Source: a virus. From it: a stretch of DNA of 35,499 nt. The position numbers and the translations under genes were made by a program. Below are positions 15,164 to 22,258 of the stretch, piece after piece; the stretch's first letter is position 1; every line of letters starts with the position of its first letter. The notes under the pieces are model-generated. The model was not told the DNA's origin and ran no database searches. It worked only from the letters and a program-made list of their open reading frames with translations. The stretch spans positions 1 to 35,499 of the IMG/VR virus record IMGVR_UViG_3300046811_000282, one strand, 5' to 3'.

Positions 15164-15376
15164 ATGCGGCTCGTGACCTTCACCAAAGACATGGCGCCGC
15201 ACAAGGCGGGGGAAACCCGCGTCCTCCCGGACGTCGTCGCCGCGCGTCTCGTTGAAGAGGACACCGCCAGAGATTCGGGCCCGTTCCCGGCGAAGGCGAA
15301 GACGCATGAAGACGCAGAACCGGTCGAGACGCGGCCGGGGAAGCGGTACATGACCCGAGGGGTTCACGATGTTTGA
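15164..15376 (+). CDS. Small phage protein of unknown role, 70 residues
   Basis: MRLVTFTKDMAPHKAGETRVLPDVVAARL... resembles short proteins found downstream of capsid genes in many phages. These begin 'MxVxFTKDxxPYxAGExxxxPxxxAxxLVxxGxA', with a basic, Pro-rich tail (here RPGKRYMTRGVHDV). AGAGG lies about 17 bases upstream, so the RBS is weak, and it overlaps the next gene by 8 bases. Function unknown; a small head or assembly protein is plausible. Confidence 0.65.
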   Translation: MRLVTFTKDMAPHKAGETRVLPDVVAARLVEEDTARDSGPFPAKAKTHEDAEPVETRPGKRYMTRGVHDV

Positions 15377-15839
15377 GCGCCTGCGAGCATTGATCCACGC
15401 GCGCGCCACCGAAATGGCGGAGGCCGACGGCGAACCCCTTGGGACGCTCTATCTCGACGCGGCCGTGCACGAGCTTTACGCATTGCTGCCGCAGGCGAAG
15501 ACGGTTCTGAGAGAAACACACGCCGCATCACCCTCTACCGCCGGCGCCGAACACCAAAGGGCGTTGCGGGGGCTCCTGGCGGAACACCGCGGTCGACAGC
15601 CCGCGATCGAGGAGATGCTCGCGGCGCTCGACGGAATCGGCGCCCTGGAGGACCAGGATTTCGCGGCCGGCGAGAAGATCCCGATCAGGCCGGCGCTCTA
15701 CGATGCGCTGGAAGCGGAAATCGCCGAACTCGGCATGGTGGCCGGTGTGTTCGAGGTCGAGAAGCCGCGGCAGATCACCCTCGACGTAGCGGGTGCGGTC
15801 GTGACGGTGCAGGTGGCCCCGACCGCGCCTGGACCATAG
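15369..15839 (+). CDS. Unknown phage protein, 156 residues
   Basis: No family recognised. The N-terminal two thirds are helical (MFERLRALIHARATEMAEA, a Leu-rich HELYALLPQAK, QRALRGLLAEH) and the C-terminal end is a beta strand, QITLDVAGAVVTVQVAPTAPGP. That end resembles the last residues of the protein at 15932-16297 (DITADVAGATITTQDAPTAAGP), suggesting a shared C-terminal module. It starts inside the preceding gene and ends just before the hairpin at 15858-15885. Confidence 0.65.
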   Translation: MFERLRALIHARATEMAEADGEPLGTLYLDAAVHELYALLPQAKTVLRETHAASPSTAGAEHQRALRGLLAEHRGRQPAIEEMLAALDGIGALEDQDFAAGEKIPIRPALYDALEAEIAELGMVAGVFEVEKPRQITLDVAGAVVTVQVAPTAPGP

Positions 15840-15857
15840 CCGCCATTTCCCCTTTCT

Positions 15858-15885
15858 GCCCCGCATTGGATGACCCCTGCGGGGC
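15858..15885 (+). other. Hairpin between two small virion genes
   Basis: GCCCCGC (15858-15864) and GCGGGGC (15879-15885) form a 7-bp stem with a 14-base loop. No T-run follows. It stands in the 92-base gap before the gene at 15932 and may be a processing or stability element. Confidence 0.35.
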
Positions 15886-15931
15886 TTGCGGGCTGACTGA
15901 AATCCCCACACAAAACCCGGAGCAAGAAAAC

Positions 15932-16297
15932 ATGGACAAGATCGTTCTGAAGCCGACCGACGTCTACACCGTCCGCATCGGGCTCAAGGCCGCCGATGGT
16001 TCGGTCGCGGCAATCCTCGCCGGCGACGTGTTCAGCGTCGATTCCAGCCTCCCGGCGGTGGTTCCCGGCGTCATCGGCACGGACGCCAACGGCGAGCCGA
16101 CGCTTGCCGTCAACGCCCTGACCCTGCCGAGCGCAGCGACAATGGGGATGGTCCTCACGGTTCGCGACAGCGCCGGCGACGTGGCTCTGGAGATTGGCGT
16201 CGACTATCCCGTACCGGCGGCGCCCGGCGACATCACCGCCGACGTAGCGGGCGCGACCATTACCACGCAGGACGCGCCAACGGCTGCCGGCCCCTAA
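15932..16297 (+). CDS. Small beta-rich virion protein, 121 residues
   Basis: Begins MDKIVLKPTDVYTVRIGLKAADGS, then repeated short strands (GDVFSVDSS, GEPTLAVNALTL, GMVLTVRDSAGDVALEIGVDYPVP). This is an immunoglobulin-like pattern common in phage structural proteins. GGAG 9 bases before the ATG supports this start over an upstream in-frame TTG at 15866. Its last 22 residues share a pattern with the preceding gene. It is probably a minor head protein, but the family is unknown. Confidence 0.65.
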   Translation: MDKIVLKPTDVYTVRIGLKAADGSVAAILAGDVFSVDSSLPAVVPGVIGTDANGEPTLAVNALTLPSAATMGMVLTVRDSAGDVALEIGVDYPVPAAPGDITADVAGATITTQDAPTAAGP

Positions 16298-16326
16298 ACC
16301 GGCTCCGACCTGTAAACGCATTATCC

Positions 16327-16338
16327 GGGAGTTCTCCC
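16327..16338 (+). promoter_or_regulatory. Palindrome over the ribosome site of the next gene
   Basis: GGGAG-TT-CTCCC forms an inverted repeat ending one base before the ATG at 16340, with the Shine-Dalgarno GGGAG as one arm. It matches the arrangement at 13174-13185. Confidence 0.4.
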
Positions 16339-16339
16339 C

Positions 16340-16852
16340 ATGGCGCTAGATCGCACGCAGACCGTCTCGGCGACCGGCGCCATGGGATATCCGGTGCCGG
16401 TCGTCCTTTCGGATGTCATCGACGAGGCGGTCGCGGACGCGGCCCTGGCGCCGACCGGGACAACCGCGACGGCCACCGAACTCAACACCCTGCATTCCGT
16501 CACTCCCGGCACCACGGCGGCCTCGAAGGCTCTCGTCGTCGACGCGAACAAGGCGCTCGACGCGCTCAATGTGACGACATTCGGCGTCGGGGCAAACCGG
16601 CTCGTCAGTTCGGGGGCGGTGCGCGCGGCGCGGCACACGGTATCGGGTGGCGAGGCGGGGGCGCATACGCTCGACATCGTGACGGGCGCCACGACGGTTG
16701 TCGCGCAATTCGTGCAGATCCTGCGCTCGGGCGCAGTGGTCACGGCCGACGCGCATGTCAGCGTCTCCGGTGGCACCCTGACCGTCGCCGACGGCTCGAC
16801 CTATGCCGTTACCACGGGCGACGTCGTCAACTGGATGGCGGTCGGCGCCTAG
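16340..16852 (+). CDS. Virion structural protein, 170 residues
   Basis: Probable head or neck protein. A short helix (VIDEAVADAALAPTG) is followed by 'TATELNTLHSVTPGTTAASKALVVDANKALDALNVTTFGVGANR', a linker type seen in many phage head and fibre proteins. A beta-rich C-terminus follows (HTLDIVTGATTVVAQFVQILRSGAVVTADAHVSVSGGTLTVADGS). It ends 4 bases before the connector gene. The TELNTLHSVTPGT segment is a recognised fibre-like repeat in phage capsid-associated proteins. An exact structural assignment is not possible. Confidence 0.7.
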   Translation: MALDRTQTVSATGAMGYPVPVVLSDVIDEAVADAALAPTGTTATATELNTLHSVTPGTTAASKALVVDANKALDALNVTTFGVGANRLVSSGAVRAARHTVSGGEAGAHTLDIVTGATTVVAQFVQILRSGAVVTADAHVSVSGGTLTVADGSTYAVTTGDVVNWMAVGA

Positions 16853-16856
16853 AGGC

Positions 16857-17534
16857 ATGGCCCTTTCCGTCGTCACGACGATCCAGTCCCAGGCCGGGAA
16901 CAGGGACCTCACCGATCTCGCAACGGTGAAGGACGAACTCGACATCGCCGCGGACGACGAGTCGAGCGATACCTTCCTGAAGCGGGCCATCAGCGAGGCG
17001 TCGGCGATCGCCGCGAGGTTCTGCAACCGCGTCTCGCCCCGGAACACGTTCGCCGTCGAAACGGTGCAGGACATCATCTACCCGGAACGCGACGCCTATC
17101 CCTATCAGGTGCCGGGACAGCTCGACACCCTGCAGCTCTCGCACTGGCCGATCGTCGGCATCGATTCCTTGACGGTGGTCGACCCGCCCGGCACGGCGAC
17201 AGTCCTCGTCGACGGCATCGACTACAAGCTCATGGCCGAGAACGGCCAGCTGGTCCGCCTCAGCAAGACGCTTCTGTACCCGACGACCTGGGACCCGAGC
17301 ATGACGACGGTCGTCTACGAGGCGGGCTACCAGCCGATCCCGTTCGACGTCGCGCTCGCGGTCCTCAGAATGGTGACCTATCGCTTCTACCTGCGCGGCC
17401 GGGACCCGGCCGAGCGCCAGATCAACATTCCCGGCGTCGTCGAGCGTCAATACGGCCCGGCCGCGACGGGAAGCAACATCCCCCCCGACATCGCACAGCT
17501 CCTCCTGCCCTACCGCGTCCCGGTTACCGCATGA
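16857..17534 (+). CDS. Head-tail connector (gp6-like)
   Basis: 225 residues that should form the ring under the portal. The signature is DLATVKDELDIAADDESSDTFLKRAISEASAIAARFCNR (about 19-57), the helical pattern of HK97 gp6/phage connector proteins. A long C-terminal extension is of the kind seen in many alphaproteobacterial phages: a beta region with 'WPIVGIDSLTVVDPPGTATVLVDGIDY', 'YEAGYQPIPFDVALAVLRMVTYRFYLRGRDP', and a conserved VVERQYG near the end. ATG at 16857 is the first in this frame after the previous stop. It overlaps the next gene by 4 bases (ATGA). Confidence 0.85.
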   Translation: MALSVVTTIQSQAGNRDLTDLATVKDELDIAADDESSDTFLKRAISEASAIAARFCNRVSPRNTFAVETVQDIIYPERDAYPYQVPGQLDTLQLSHWPIVGIDSLTVVDPPGTATVLVDGIDYKLMAENGQLVRLSKTLLYPTTWDPSMTTVVYEAGYQPIPFDVALAVLRMVTYRFYLRGRDPAERQINIPGVVERQYGPAATGSNIPPDIAQLLLPYRVPVTA

Positions 17535-17905
17535 GCGAGGCGTCGAGGTGCATCGCCGATTTGGATCGTGAGTTGACACGCCTTGGCGACACGGTGCAAC
17601 TCCAGCGCCTCATAGCGGACCCGGATACCGGCAACCGGACGGTGTCGTTTTCGGCGGATTTTCGGGCCCGGGTCGATGCCCACCATCCGCAAGAGCTGGT
17701 TCCGATGAGCGGCGAGGCGCCGAACACCCGGGTCATCCTCTCGCCGACCGGCCTCAGGAAAGCGAACTGGCCAGGCCTTCCGCAAAAGGACGACCGGCTG
17801 GTGATCGGCGGCAAGAACAACAACATCGAGATCGTCAGCCCGCTCTCGATCGGCGATGTGATCGTGCGCATCGAACTCGAATGCCGCGGCGATTTCAATC
17901 TATAG
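17531..17905 (+). CDS. Head-tail joining/head closure protein
   Basis: 124-residue protein whose gene overlaps the connector gene at ATGA. N-terminal LDRELTRLGDTVQLQRLIADPDTGNRTVSFSADFRARVDAHHPQELVPM and the later 'VILSPTGLRK.NWPG' and 'DRLVIGGKNNNIEIV' match the 'SxLxxRGExVxLxR' pattern of head-closure/joining proteins. These are mainly beta-barrel proteins that cap the connector. Length and place are as expected. It lies 15 bases before the next gene. Confidence 0.75.
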   Translation: MSEASRCIADLDRELTRLGDTVQLQRLIADPDTGNRTVSFSADFRARVDAHHPQELVPMSGEAPNTRVILSPTGLRKANWPGLPQKDDRLVIGGKNNNIEIVSPLSIGDVIVRIELECRGDFNL

Positions 17906-17920
17906 GTCAGGGGGAGCCGC

Positions 17921-18409
17921 ATGGCGGATAAATTGGTAGTCGTCCCCGAGACCGGCATAACCAAGCGCCTCAAGGACATGGGCGACGGCACCTGGGCCGA
18001 GGTCGTGCAGCTCGCGGACAACCCGGCGATCACGATCGGGGACGTAGCCATCTCCCAGACCACTCCGGGGACGACCAACAAGGTCTGGCTGACGGACATC
18101 AACGACGGCGAATATGAAACCGTCGCCGCCTCGCAGACCGACCAGATCCTCGGCGCGACCGGCGGTGTCGGCGACTATCTCTCCGGGGTCCTCATCGTGC
18201 CTGGAACGACCGCAGCGGGCGCCGTGTCGATCAAGGACGGCAACGGCTCGGCCATCTCGATCTTCGCCGGCGGGGGCACCACCCCTCTTTCTACGCTGAT
18301 CTCCTTCTTTGTTCCGCTCGGGATCAGATCACGTAATGCGACGACACCAGGCTGGAAGATCACGACTGGCGCCAACGTGACAGCGATCGGGGTGGGGAAC
18401 TTCACCTGA
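17921..18409 (+). CDS. Virion protein of the phage fibre/structural type, 162 residues
   Basis: Starts at ATG after a strong site (CAGGGGGAGCC). The C-terminal half, SGVLIVPGTTAAGAVSIKDGNGSAISIFAGG...LISFFVPLGIRS...KITTGANVTAIGVGNFT, follows a pattern I know from many phage structural proteins (LIVPxTTxPGAVxIxDG...FFVPLGxRS...TGANVxVIAxGxFT). It is a beta-sandwich, probably an attached capsid or tail protein. The gene ends at TGATG with the LamG-type lectin gene, so the two are coupled. Confidence 0.75.
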   Translation: MADKLVVVPETGITKRLKDMGDGTWAEVVQLADNPAITIGDVAISQTTPGTTNKVWLTDINDGEYETVAASQTDQILGATGGVGDYLSGVLIVPGTTAAGAVSIKDGNGSAISIFAGGGTTPLSTLISFFVPLGIRSRNATTPGWKITTGANVTAIGVGNFT

Positions 18410-19200
18410 TGCTGCTGCCCGCGCACCGGGGGCTCGTAGCACCGGTCGCGGCGCTAAGCGCCGCGGGTGGCGGTGCTCCCTATGGCGCAAAGGCGGTGCA
18501 TTTCGATGGTAGTCAGTTTCTAAATATAAACAGTTTGACCGCGACGGACAGCGGGCTTCTCTCGGTATCATTTTGGTTTCGTCGTCATGTTATCGCGGCA
18601 TCAGCGCAACTTTGGACTGTAGACCCCGCCGGAATTTATCTTTCCACTTGTGGATTTGGGCAGGCTGCCGGCCCATCTTCCCTGTTTACGCAGAATATTG
18701 CTAACGCGGCGAACACCGACAATGCTTCGATTGATACGACGGGCGTCGCAATCTCCCTAGACATCTGGCATCACGTGCTTTTGAGTATGGATGTCAGCGG
18801 AGCGGGAATTGCAAAACTATATCTCGACCGAGTTGATGCCGGGACTGCGATCTTTAACGGTGCACCGTTTACGATAGCCTTCAATGGTTTGTCATTTATG
18901 GTCGGCGCGGATACTTTTGGGGGTGATGAATTTATCGGAGATGTTGCTGATTTATGGATAGCTCCTGGTCAATCATTACTTATCGCGGGTGATATCCCAT
19001 CTGCGACGCTCGATAAGTTCGTGACCGCTGGCATCAAACCCGTCGATCTTGGTGCGGACGGCTCGACGCCAACGGGAACAGCTCCAGCAATCTTTTTCTC
19101 CGACGACGCCTCGGCCTTCGGGCAGCCGAACCTCGGAACGGGCGGTGCTTTCACTCTAACCGGCTCTCTGACCAACGCGAGCACCAGCCCGAGCGACTAA
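18409..19200 (+). CDS. LamG/concanavalin-like lectin domain virion protein
   Basis: 263 residues. Residues about 28-195 resemble a laminin G-like, concanavalin-type jelly roll: HFDGSQFLNINSLT, LLSVSFWFRR, 'DIWHHVLLSMDVSG', 'AKLYLDRVDA' and 'LSFMVGADTF...FIGDVADLWIAPGQ'. The family pattern runs from an opening aromatic strand to the W..IA.G end. Such domains bind sugars, so the protein is a candidate virion adhesin. Its DNA is notably AT-rich compared with its neighbours (25 of 60 GC in 18481-18540), a sign of recent acquisition. Its ATG overlaps the previous stop (TGATG). The next 125 bases show no convincing feature. Confidence 0.75.
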   Translation: MLLPAHRGLVAPVAALSAAGGGAPYGAKAVHFDGSQFLNINSLTATDSGLLSVSFWFRRHVIAASAQLWTVDPAGIYLSTCGFGQAAGPSSLFTQNIANAANTDNASIDTTGVAISLDIWHHVLLSMDVSGAGIAKLYLDRVDAGTAIFNGAPFTIAFNGLSFMVGADTFGGDEFIGDVADLWIAPGQSLLIAGDIPSATLDKFVTAGIKPVDLGADGSTPTGTAPAIFFSDDASAFGQPNLGTGGAFTLTGSLTNASTSPSD

Positions 19201-19325
19201 AGCCCCCGGCAGCGTCTACCGCGCCAGGACCATCCGGCCACCTCACGCACCCTCTCCCGCATAAACGCCCTCGGCGGCGCAAACCCAAACACCCAGCAAC
19301 CCCTTTTCCACAGGGAGCAAAAACC

Positions 19326-19718
19326 ATGGCACGCACCAACATCGTCGCAAATGCCGCCGGCGTCAGTCTCTTGACGTCCTACCCGACGCTGCCGATCGGG
19401 AGCGACGCGGCCACACCCTCCTTCACCTCGACAAGCGACGTCGCGATAAGCCGTCAGACCGCTCTGATCGACGGGAAGACGATGGTCCTCGCGTACAACA
19501 GCGGCACGATCGCGCACACGATCAGCTTCACCAGCATCGTGGATTCGCTGAACCGCGCCGGCGACATCGAGACCTACTCGGTTAAGCCCGCCTCCGCCGC
19601 GGTTCCTATCGCAATCTTCGGTCCCTTCAAGTCCCCTGGCTGGGCACAGACCGGGAATGTGCTCTTTATCGACTATTCCGACAAGGAGCTGCAGGTAGCG
19701 GTCCTCACGCTGCCGTAA
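19326..19718 (+). CDS. Small virion protein, 130 residues
   Basis: Begins MARTNIVANAAGVSLLTSYPTLPIGSDAATPSFTSTSDV. GGGAG lies about 8 bases upstream. The product is beta-rich with 'ISFTSIVDSLNRAGDIETYSVKPASAAVPIAIFGPFKSPGWAQTGNVLFIDYSDKELQVAVLTLP'; the alternating Ala-hydrophobic strands and aromatic end are typical of minor head or neck proteins. It is located just before the tail terminator. No named family is recognised with confidence. Confidence 0.65.
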   Translation: MARTNIVANAAGVSLLTSYPTLPIGSDAATPSFTSTSDVAISRQTALIDGKTMVLAYNSGTIAHTISFTSIVDSLNRAGDIETYSVKPASAAVPIAIFGPFKSPGWAQTGNVLFIDYSDKELQVAVLTLP

Positions 19719-19724
19719 CTGCTG

Positions 19725-20186
19725 ATGGCCTCCGGTCGCGAGACGATCCTCGCCCGTCTCCTCCTCATCGCCCAGGGGACGTCGGGCATCAACGCGGCGG
19801 TACGCAATGCCGCCGACGCTGCGGGTCTTACCCGGCCGGCGATTATCATCCACGACGGGTCGGAGACGCGGCTCGACGGGCCCCTGAGCGAGCGTTTTTC
19901 GCGTCGGCAGAACCGGGAACTGACGCCGGAAATCTTCATCCTCGCCTACGCCTCGGAGCCGGATGTCGGGACGCTTTTGAACCAGTGCGCCGAGCGCTTT
20001 CTCTCGGCGCTGACGCAAGACACGGAACTCCTCGCGGCCATCGGCGCCGACCCGTCGGGAACGACCGCCGACGGCGAAATCCGCTACGAGAGCTGCGTGC
20101 TGGAGCCGGCCGTGGCCGAGTCGAGGGAGAGGCGGATGCTGCTGACGATCGTCTTTACCTATCCCTACAAGGTAGCCGGCACCTAA
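19725..20186 (+). CDS. Tail terminator/tail completion protein
   Basis: 153 residues. The N-terminal amphipathic helix (RETILARLLLIAQG), the IHDGSETR...PLSERFSRRQNRELTPEIFILAYA strand and the C-terminal 'DGEIRYESCVLEPAVAESRERRMLLTIVFTYPYKVAG' are features of minor-tail/tail-terminator proteins that cap the tube and join it to the head. It lies immediately upstream of the tail tube gene, the usual place. The gene starts 6 bases after the previous stop. The family assignment rests on pattern and order. Confidence 0.7.
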   Translation: MASGRETILARLLLIAQGTSGINAAVRNAADAAGLTRPAIIIHDGSETRLDGPLSERFSRRQNRELTPEIFILAYASEPDVGTLLNQCAERFLSALTQDTELLAAIGADPSGTTADGEIRYESCVLEPAVAESRERRMLLTIVFTYPYKVAGT

Positions 20187-20215
20187 GGGCCGCCCTTCAA
20201 AAAGGAGAGAATTTC

Positions 20216-20758
20216 ATGGCCACCTCACCCAGCCCCCTCAATTACCGCATCGGCCGGGGCATTGTGAAATGGAAGGGCGCGCTCGACGTCAGCTACCGGT
20301 TTCTCGGCAATGCTCCCAGCCTGACGACGACCCCGGCCGTCACGCGCCTCCCGCACTATAACGCGCAGGAGGGCATCCGCCGTCTCGACCTCAACCCGGT
20401 CGTGCAGCTCGGCATGGCGTTGAAGGTGCAGCTTGAAGAAATCACGCCGGAGAACCTGGCGCTGGCCTTCCTCGGCTCCCAGGCCGGCAGCATCGTCAAC
20501 ATCCTGGACGTCGGCAACGTCACCGGAGCGCTGCGCTTTATCGGCACCAACAGCACGGGCGACAAGGAGCAGGCCGATTTCCCGAACGTCACGATTGCGC
20601 CAGGCGGTGCGCTCGAATGGATCGGCCAGCAGTATTCAATCCTCGAAGTCGACGGCGAAGTCCTCGCGCTGACGACCGGCACCGGGATCGGCGGGCTGAT
20701 GGTCGTCGGCAGTTTTGGCCTCATCACCCACGGAATCACCGACGAGGTTGTGTACTGA
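20216..20758 (+). CDS. Major tail tube protein
   Basis: 180 residues that probably stack as the tail tube. AAGGAGAG is 6-13 bases before the ATG. The N-terminus, NYRIGRGIVKWKG...VSYRFLGNAPSLTTTP, together with 'RRLDLNPVVQLGMALKVQLEEITPENLALAFLG', the pattern 'ADFPNVTIAPGGALEWIGQQYSILEVDGEVL' and a Gly-rich end, match major tail proteins of long-tailed siphoviruses. It ends one base before the chaperone gene. Its place between the terminator and the chaperone supports the call. Confidence 0.82.
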   Translation: MATSPSPLNYRIGRGIVKWKGALDVSYRFLGNAPSLTTTPAVTRLPHYNAQEGIRRLDLNPVVQLGMALKVQLEEITPENLALAFLGSQAGSIVNILDVGNVTGALRFIGTNSTGDKEQADFPNVTIAPGGALEWIGQQYSILEVDGEVLALTTGTGIGGLMVVGSFGLITHGITDEVVY

Positions 20759-20759
20759 C

Positions 20760-21173
20760 ATGCCGTCTCTTCTCGACATCATGCCGCTATCGAAGAAGGT
20801 GCGGCTCGGCGGCGGCCAGGAGGTCGAGTTCTTCGGTCTCAGCGCCCGGGAAATCGGCGCGCTGGTAAAGCGCTTTCCCGAGGCGCAGGTGCTATTGGGT
20901 GCCGGCTCCAGCCCGGCCACGATCGTCGACATATTCCCCGAGCTGGCCGCGGCCGCAATTGCGGCATCGGCGCACGCGGAGGGCGTCGAGGAGGAGGAAG
21001 CCGCTGCCAGATGGTCCGGGGCCGACCAGTCGCTTGCCCTCGCTGCCATCGCTGAAATGTCGTTGCCGGCCAGCATAGCCGGCCCTTTCGCCGCGGTGTT
21101 TCAGGGCGCGACACCGGCCCCGGACAGCCCCGCAGCCCCGGCGACGAGCTCGCCCGAGCGATCCACCGACTGA
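20760..21173 (+). CDS. Tail assembly chaperone, short form (gpG-like)
   Basis: 137 residues (MPSLLDIMPLSKKVRLGGGQEVEFFGLSAREIGALVKRFP...). The N-terminal part is the common chaperone pattern: a 'VxFFGLSAREIGALVKRFPEA' helix, then an Ala-rich helical region and an acidic-Pro tail. It binds the tape measure while the tail tube assembles. ATG at 20760 lies one base after the tail tube stop. A slippery heptamer near its 3' end should make a second, longer product (separate entry). Confidence 0.8.
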   Translation: MPSLLDIMPLSKKVRLGGGQEVEFFGLSAREIGALVKRFPEAQVLLGAGSSPATIVDIFPELAAAAIAASAHAEGVEEEEAAARWSGADQSLALAAIAEMSLPASIAGPFAAVFQGATPAPDSPAAPATSSPERSTD

Positions 21174-21367
21174 CAGTCCTCGGTTACGCCGAAGACGCCG
21201 TATGGAGGAAAACGCCGCGCCAGATAGCGGCGCTTTTGATGATAGAGGCCCGGGAACACGCCCGCGCCCTCCGAGAAACCCTCTCGATAGCGGTCCTGGC
21301 GGCAAGCGGCGACGGCGACGCGATCAAGCGCCAGCTGCGGATATTGGAACTGTCGAGCGAGGAGTGA
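20760..21367 (+). CDS. Tail assembly chaperone, frameshifted long form (gpG-T-like)
   Basis: A -1 shift at C CCT TTC (21083-21089) would fuse the first 110 residues of the chaperone to 92 further residues from the -1 frame. That frame is open from 21056 to the TGA at 21365-21367. The extension contains IHRLTVLGYAEDAVWRKTPRQIAALLMIEAREHARAL, with a 'W..TP.....L' pattern characteristic of the T domain of siphovirus and gene-transfer-agent chaperones. It ends 4 bases before the next gene. Fusion length would be 202 residues. The G-GT pair is a hallmark of long-tailed phages. Confidence 0.8.
21083..21089 (+). promoter_or_regulatory. Programmed -1 ribosomal frameshift site
   Basis: CCCTTTC in the frame C CCT TTC is a full X XXY YYZ slippery heptamer. 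Both Pro and Phe tRNAs can re-pair with CCC TTT after slipping. After a 4-base spacer comes an inverted repeat, CGGTGT (21094-21099) with ACACCG (21111-21116), around an 11-base loop, which may stimulate the shift. The -1 frame continues 92 codons to the T-domain ending. Confidence 0.8.
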
Positions 21368-21371
21368 GGGG

Positions 21372-21851
21372 ATGGCGGCACCGATCACCTTGTCCTTCGA
21401 CTTCAACGAGACCAAGGAGATTGCCCGGTTCACCGACCTTCCGCCAAATCTGCAAAGGGCCCTCCTCGTCCGGCTGCGGCCGATCGAGGAGAAGATGCTG
21501 TCGCGGGTGAAGGCGGCCGTACCTGTCCGAACCGGGAAGCTCCTCAACGAGATCCAGGGGTTTCTCGACAGCGGCCCCGACTGGGTGCGCGCCCGGGTCC
21601 GGGTGATCATCGACAAGGGTGCCGGCAGCGGGAAAAGGGGCAATTACGACGCCGGGAAAGCCGCGGCCCTCGAATACGGCGCAACCGGCTCGGTTCAAGT
21701 GCAGGCTTTCAGGCGCCGGCGCGGAGAGGACGTAAGGTCCTACCAGCGGCGGGTAAACATTACCGCGCGGATGTTCCTGCGCGGCCCCTTTGCGGCCACG
21801 AGGCCGGAAGCGACAGAGGCGATCAAGGCGGCGATCGACGATGTGGCCTAA
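21372..21851 (+). CDS. HK97 gp10-like minor tail/head-tail protein
   Basis: 159 residues with the family pattern AVPVRTGKLLNEIQGFLDSG, 'RARVRVIIDKGAGSGKRGNYDAGKAAALEYGATGSVQVQAFRRRRGE' and an Arg-rich end (YQRRVNITARMFLRGPFAATRPEATEAIKAAIDDV). These resemble the tail-completion/HK97 gp10 type, which usually lies next to the connectors. Here it sits downstream of the chaperone, an unusual position. GAGGGG stands just before the ATG. Its stop TAA overlaps the stop of the minus-strand gene that follows. Confidence 0.75.
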   Translation: MAAPITLSFDFNETKEIARFTDLPPNLQRALLVRLRPIEEKMLSRVKAAVPVRTGKLLNEIQGFLDSGPDWVRARVRVIIDKGAGSGKRGNYDAGKAAALEYGATGSVQVQAFRRRRGEDVRSYQRRVNITARMFLRGPFAATRPEATEAIKAAIDDVA

Positions 21852-22216
21852 TGTCCCGCCTGATATCTTCGGTCTGCATCGTCTAGACAGCTTTCGTCGC
21901 TGTAGGGATGCACGCCGCGGTAAGAGAAGTTCAAGCAACCCATCAATGCGCGGTAATCCTGCTCCTGCTTCTTCCTGACTGAAGCTGCCTCCACTTCGAG
22001 CGCTTGCTTCTCGGTCAAGCCGCACTCGGGGAGGCGGTAGGTGCCTGAGCCGGCGCAATAGGCGGGTCTGACGCTTTGCTGTTGCACGCGGTTTTGCGCC
22101 CGGGGCGCGCCTGGATCGTGGAGCGCGACCGCGACGACGGTTATCAGGAGAATCGCGCCGGCCGGCGCGACCACGGCGAGAGCAGTTTTCAGTCCCTTTT
22201 TCATCGGGCCATTCAT
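21848..22216 (-). CDS. Minus-strand secreted or membrane-anchored protein (moron-like), 122 residues
   Basis: The only credible gene on the minus strand. It runs from the ATG at 22216 (MNGPMKKGLKTALAVV...) or from MKK at 22204, back to a TAG that overlaps the previous gene's stop. A strongly hydrophobic segment (ALAVVAPAGAILLITVVAVAL) acts as a signal anchor after a KK pair. The remaining 85 residues are polar with four Cys (PAYCAGSG, LPECGL, MGCLNF, DESCLDD) and a charged helix, likely folded in the periplasm. No family recognised. A weak promoter is possible in the AT-richer 22225-22260 region (TTGCGC and TTTTAA spaced by 17 on this strand), not convincing. A lone gene in the opposite orientation fits a lysogenic-conversion or exclusion gene inserted between tail genes. 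Confidence 0.65.
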   Translation of the reverse strand: MNGPMKKGLKTALAVVAPAGAILLITVVAVALHDPGAPRAQNRVQQQSVRPAYCAGSGTYRLPECGLTEKQALEVEAASVRKKQEQDYRALMGCLNFSYRGVHPYSDESCLDDADRRYQAGH

Positions 22217-22258
22217 CTGCCTCGGAGTGTTAAAAATCAATGAAGTTGATGTGCGCAA

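Noticed and set aside
19201-19325. 125-base gap before the small virion protein
   Set aside because: Only a ribosome site (AGGGAG) is evident. No hairpin or promoter I would defend.
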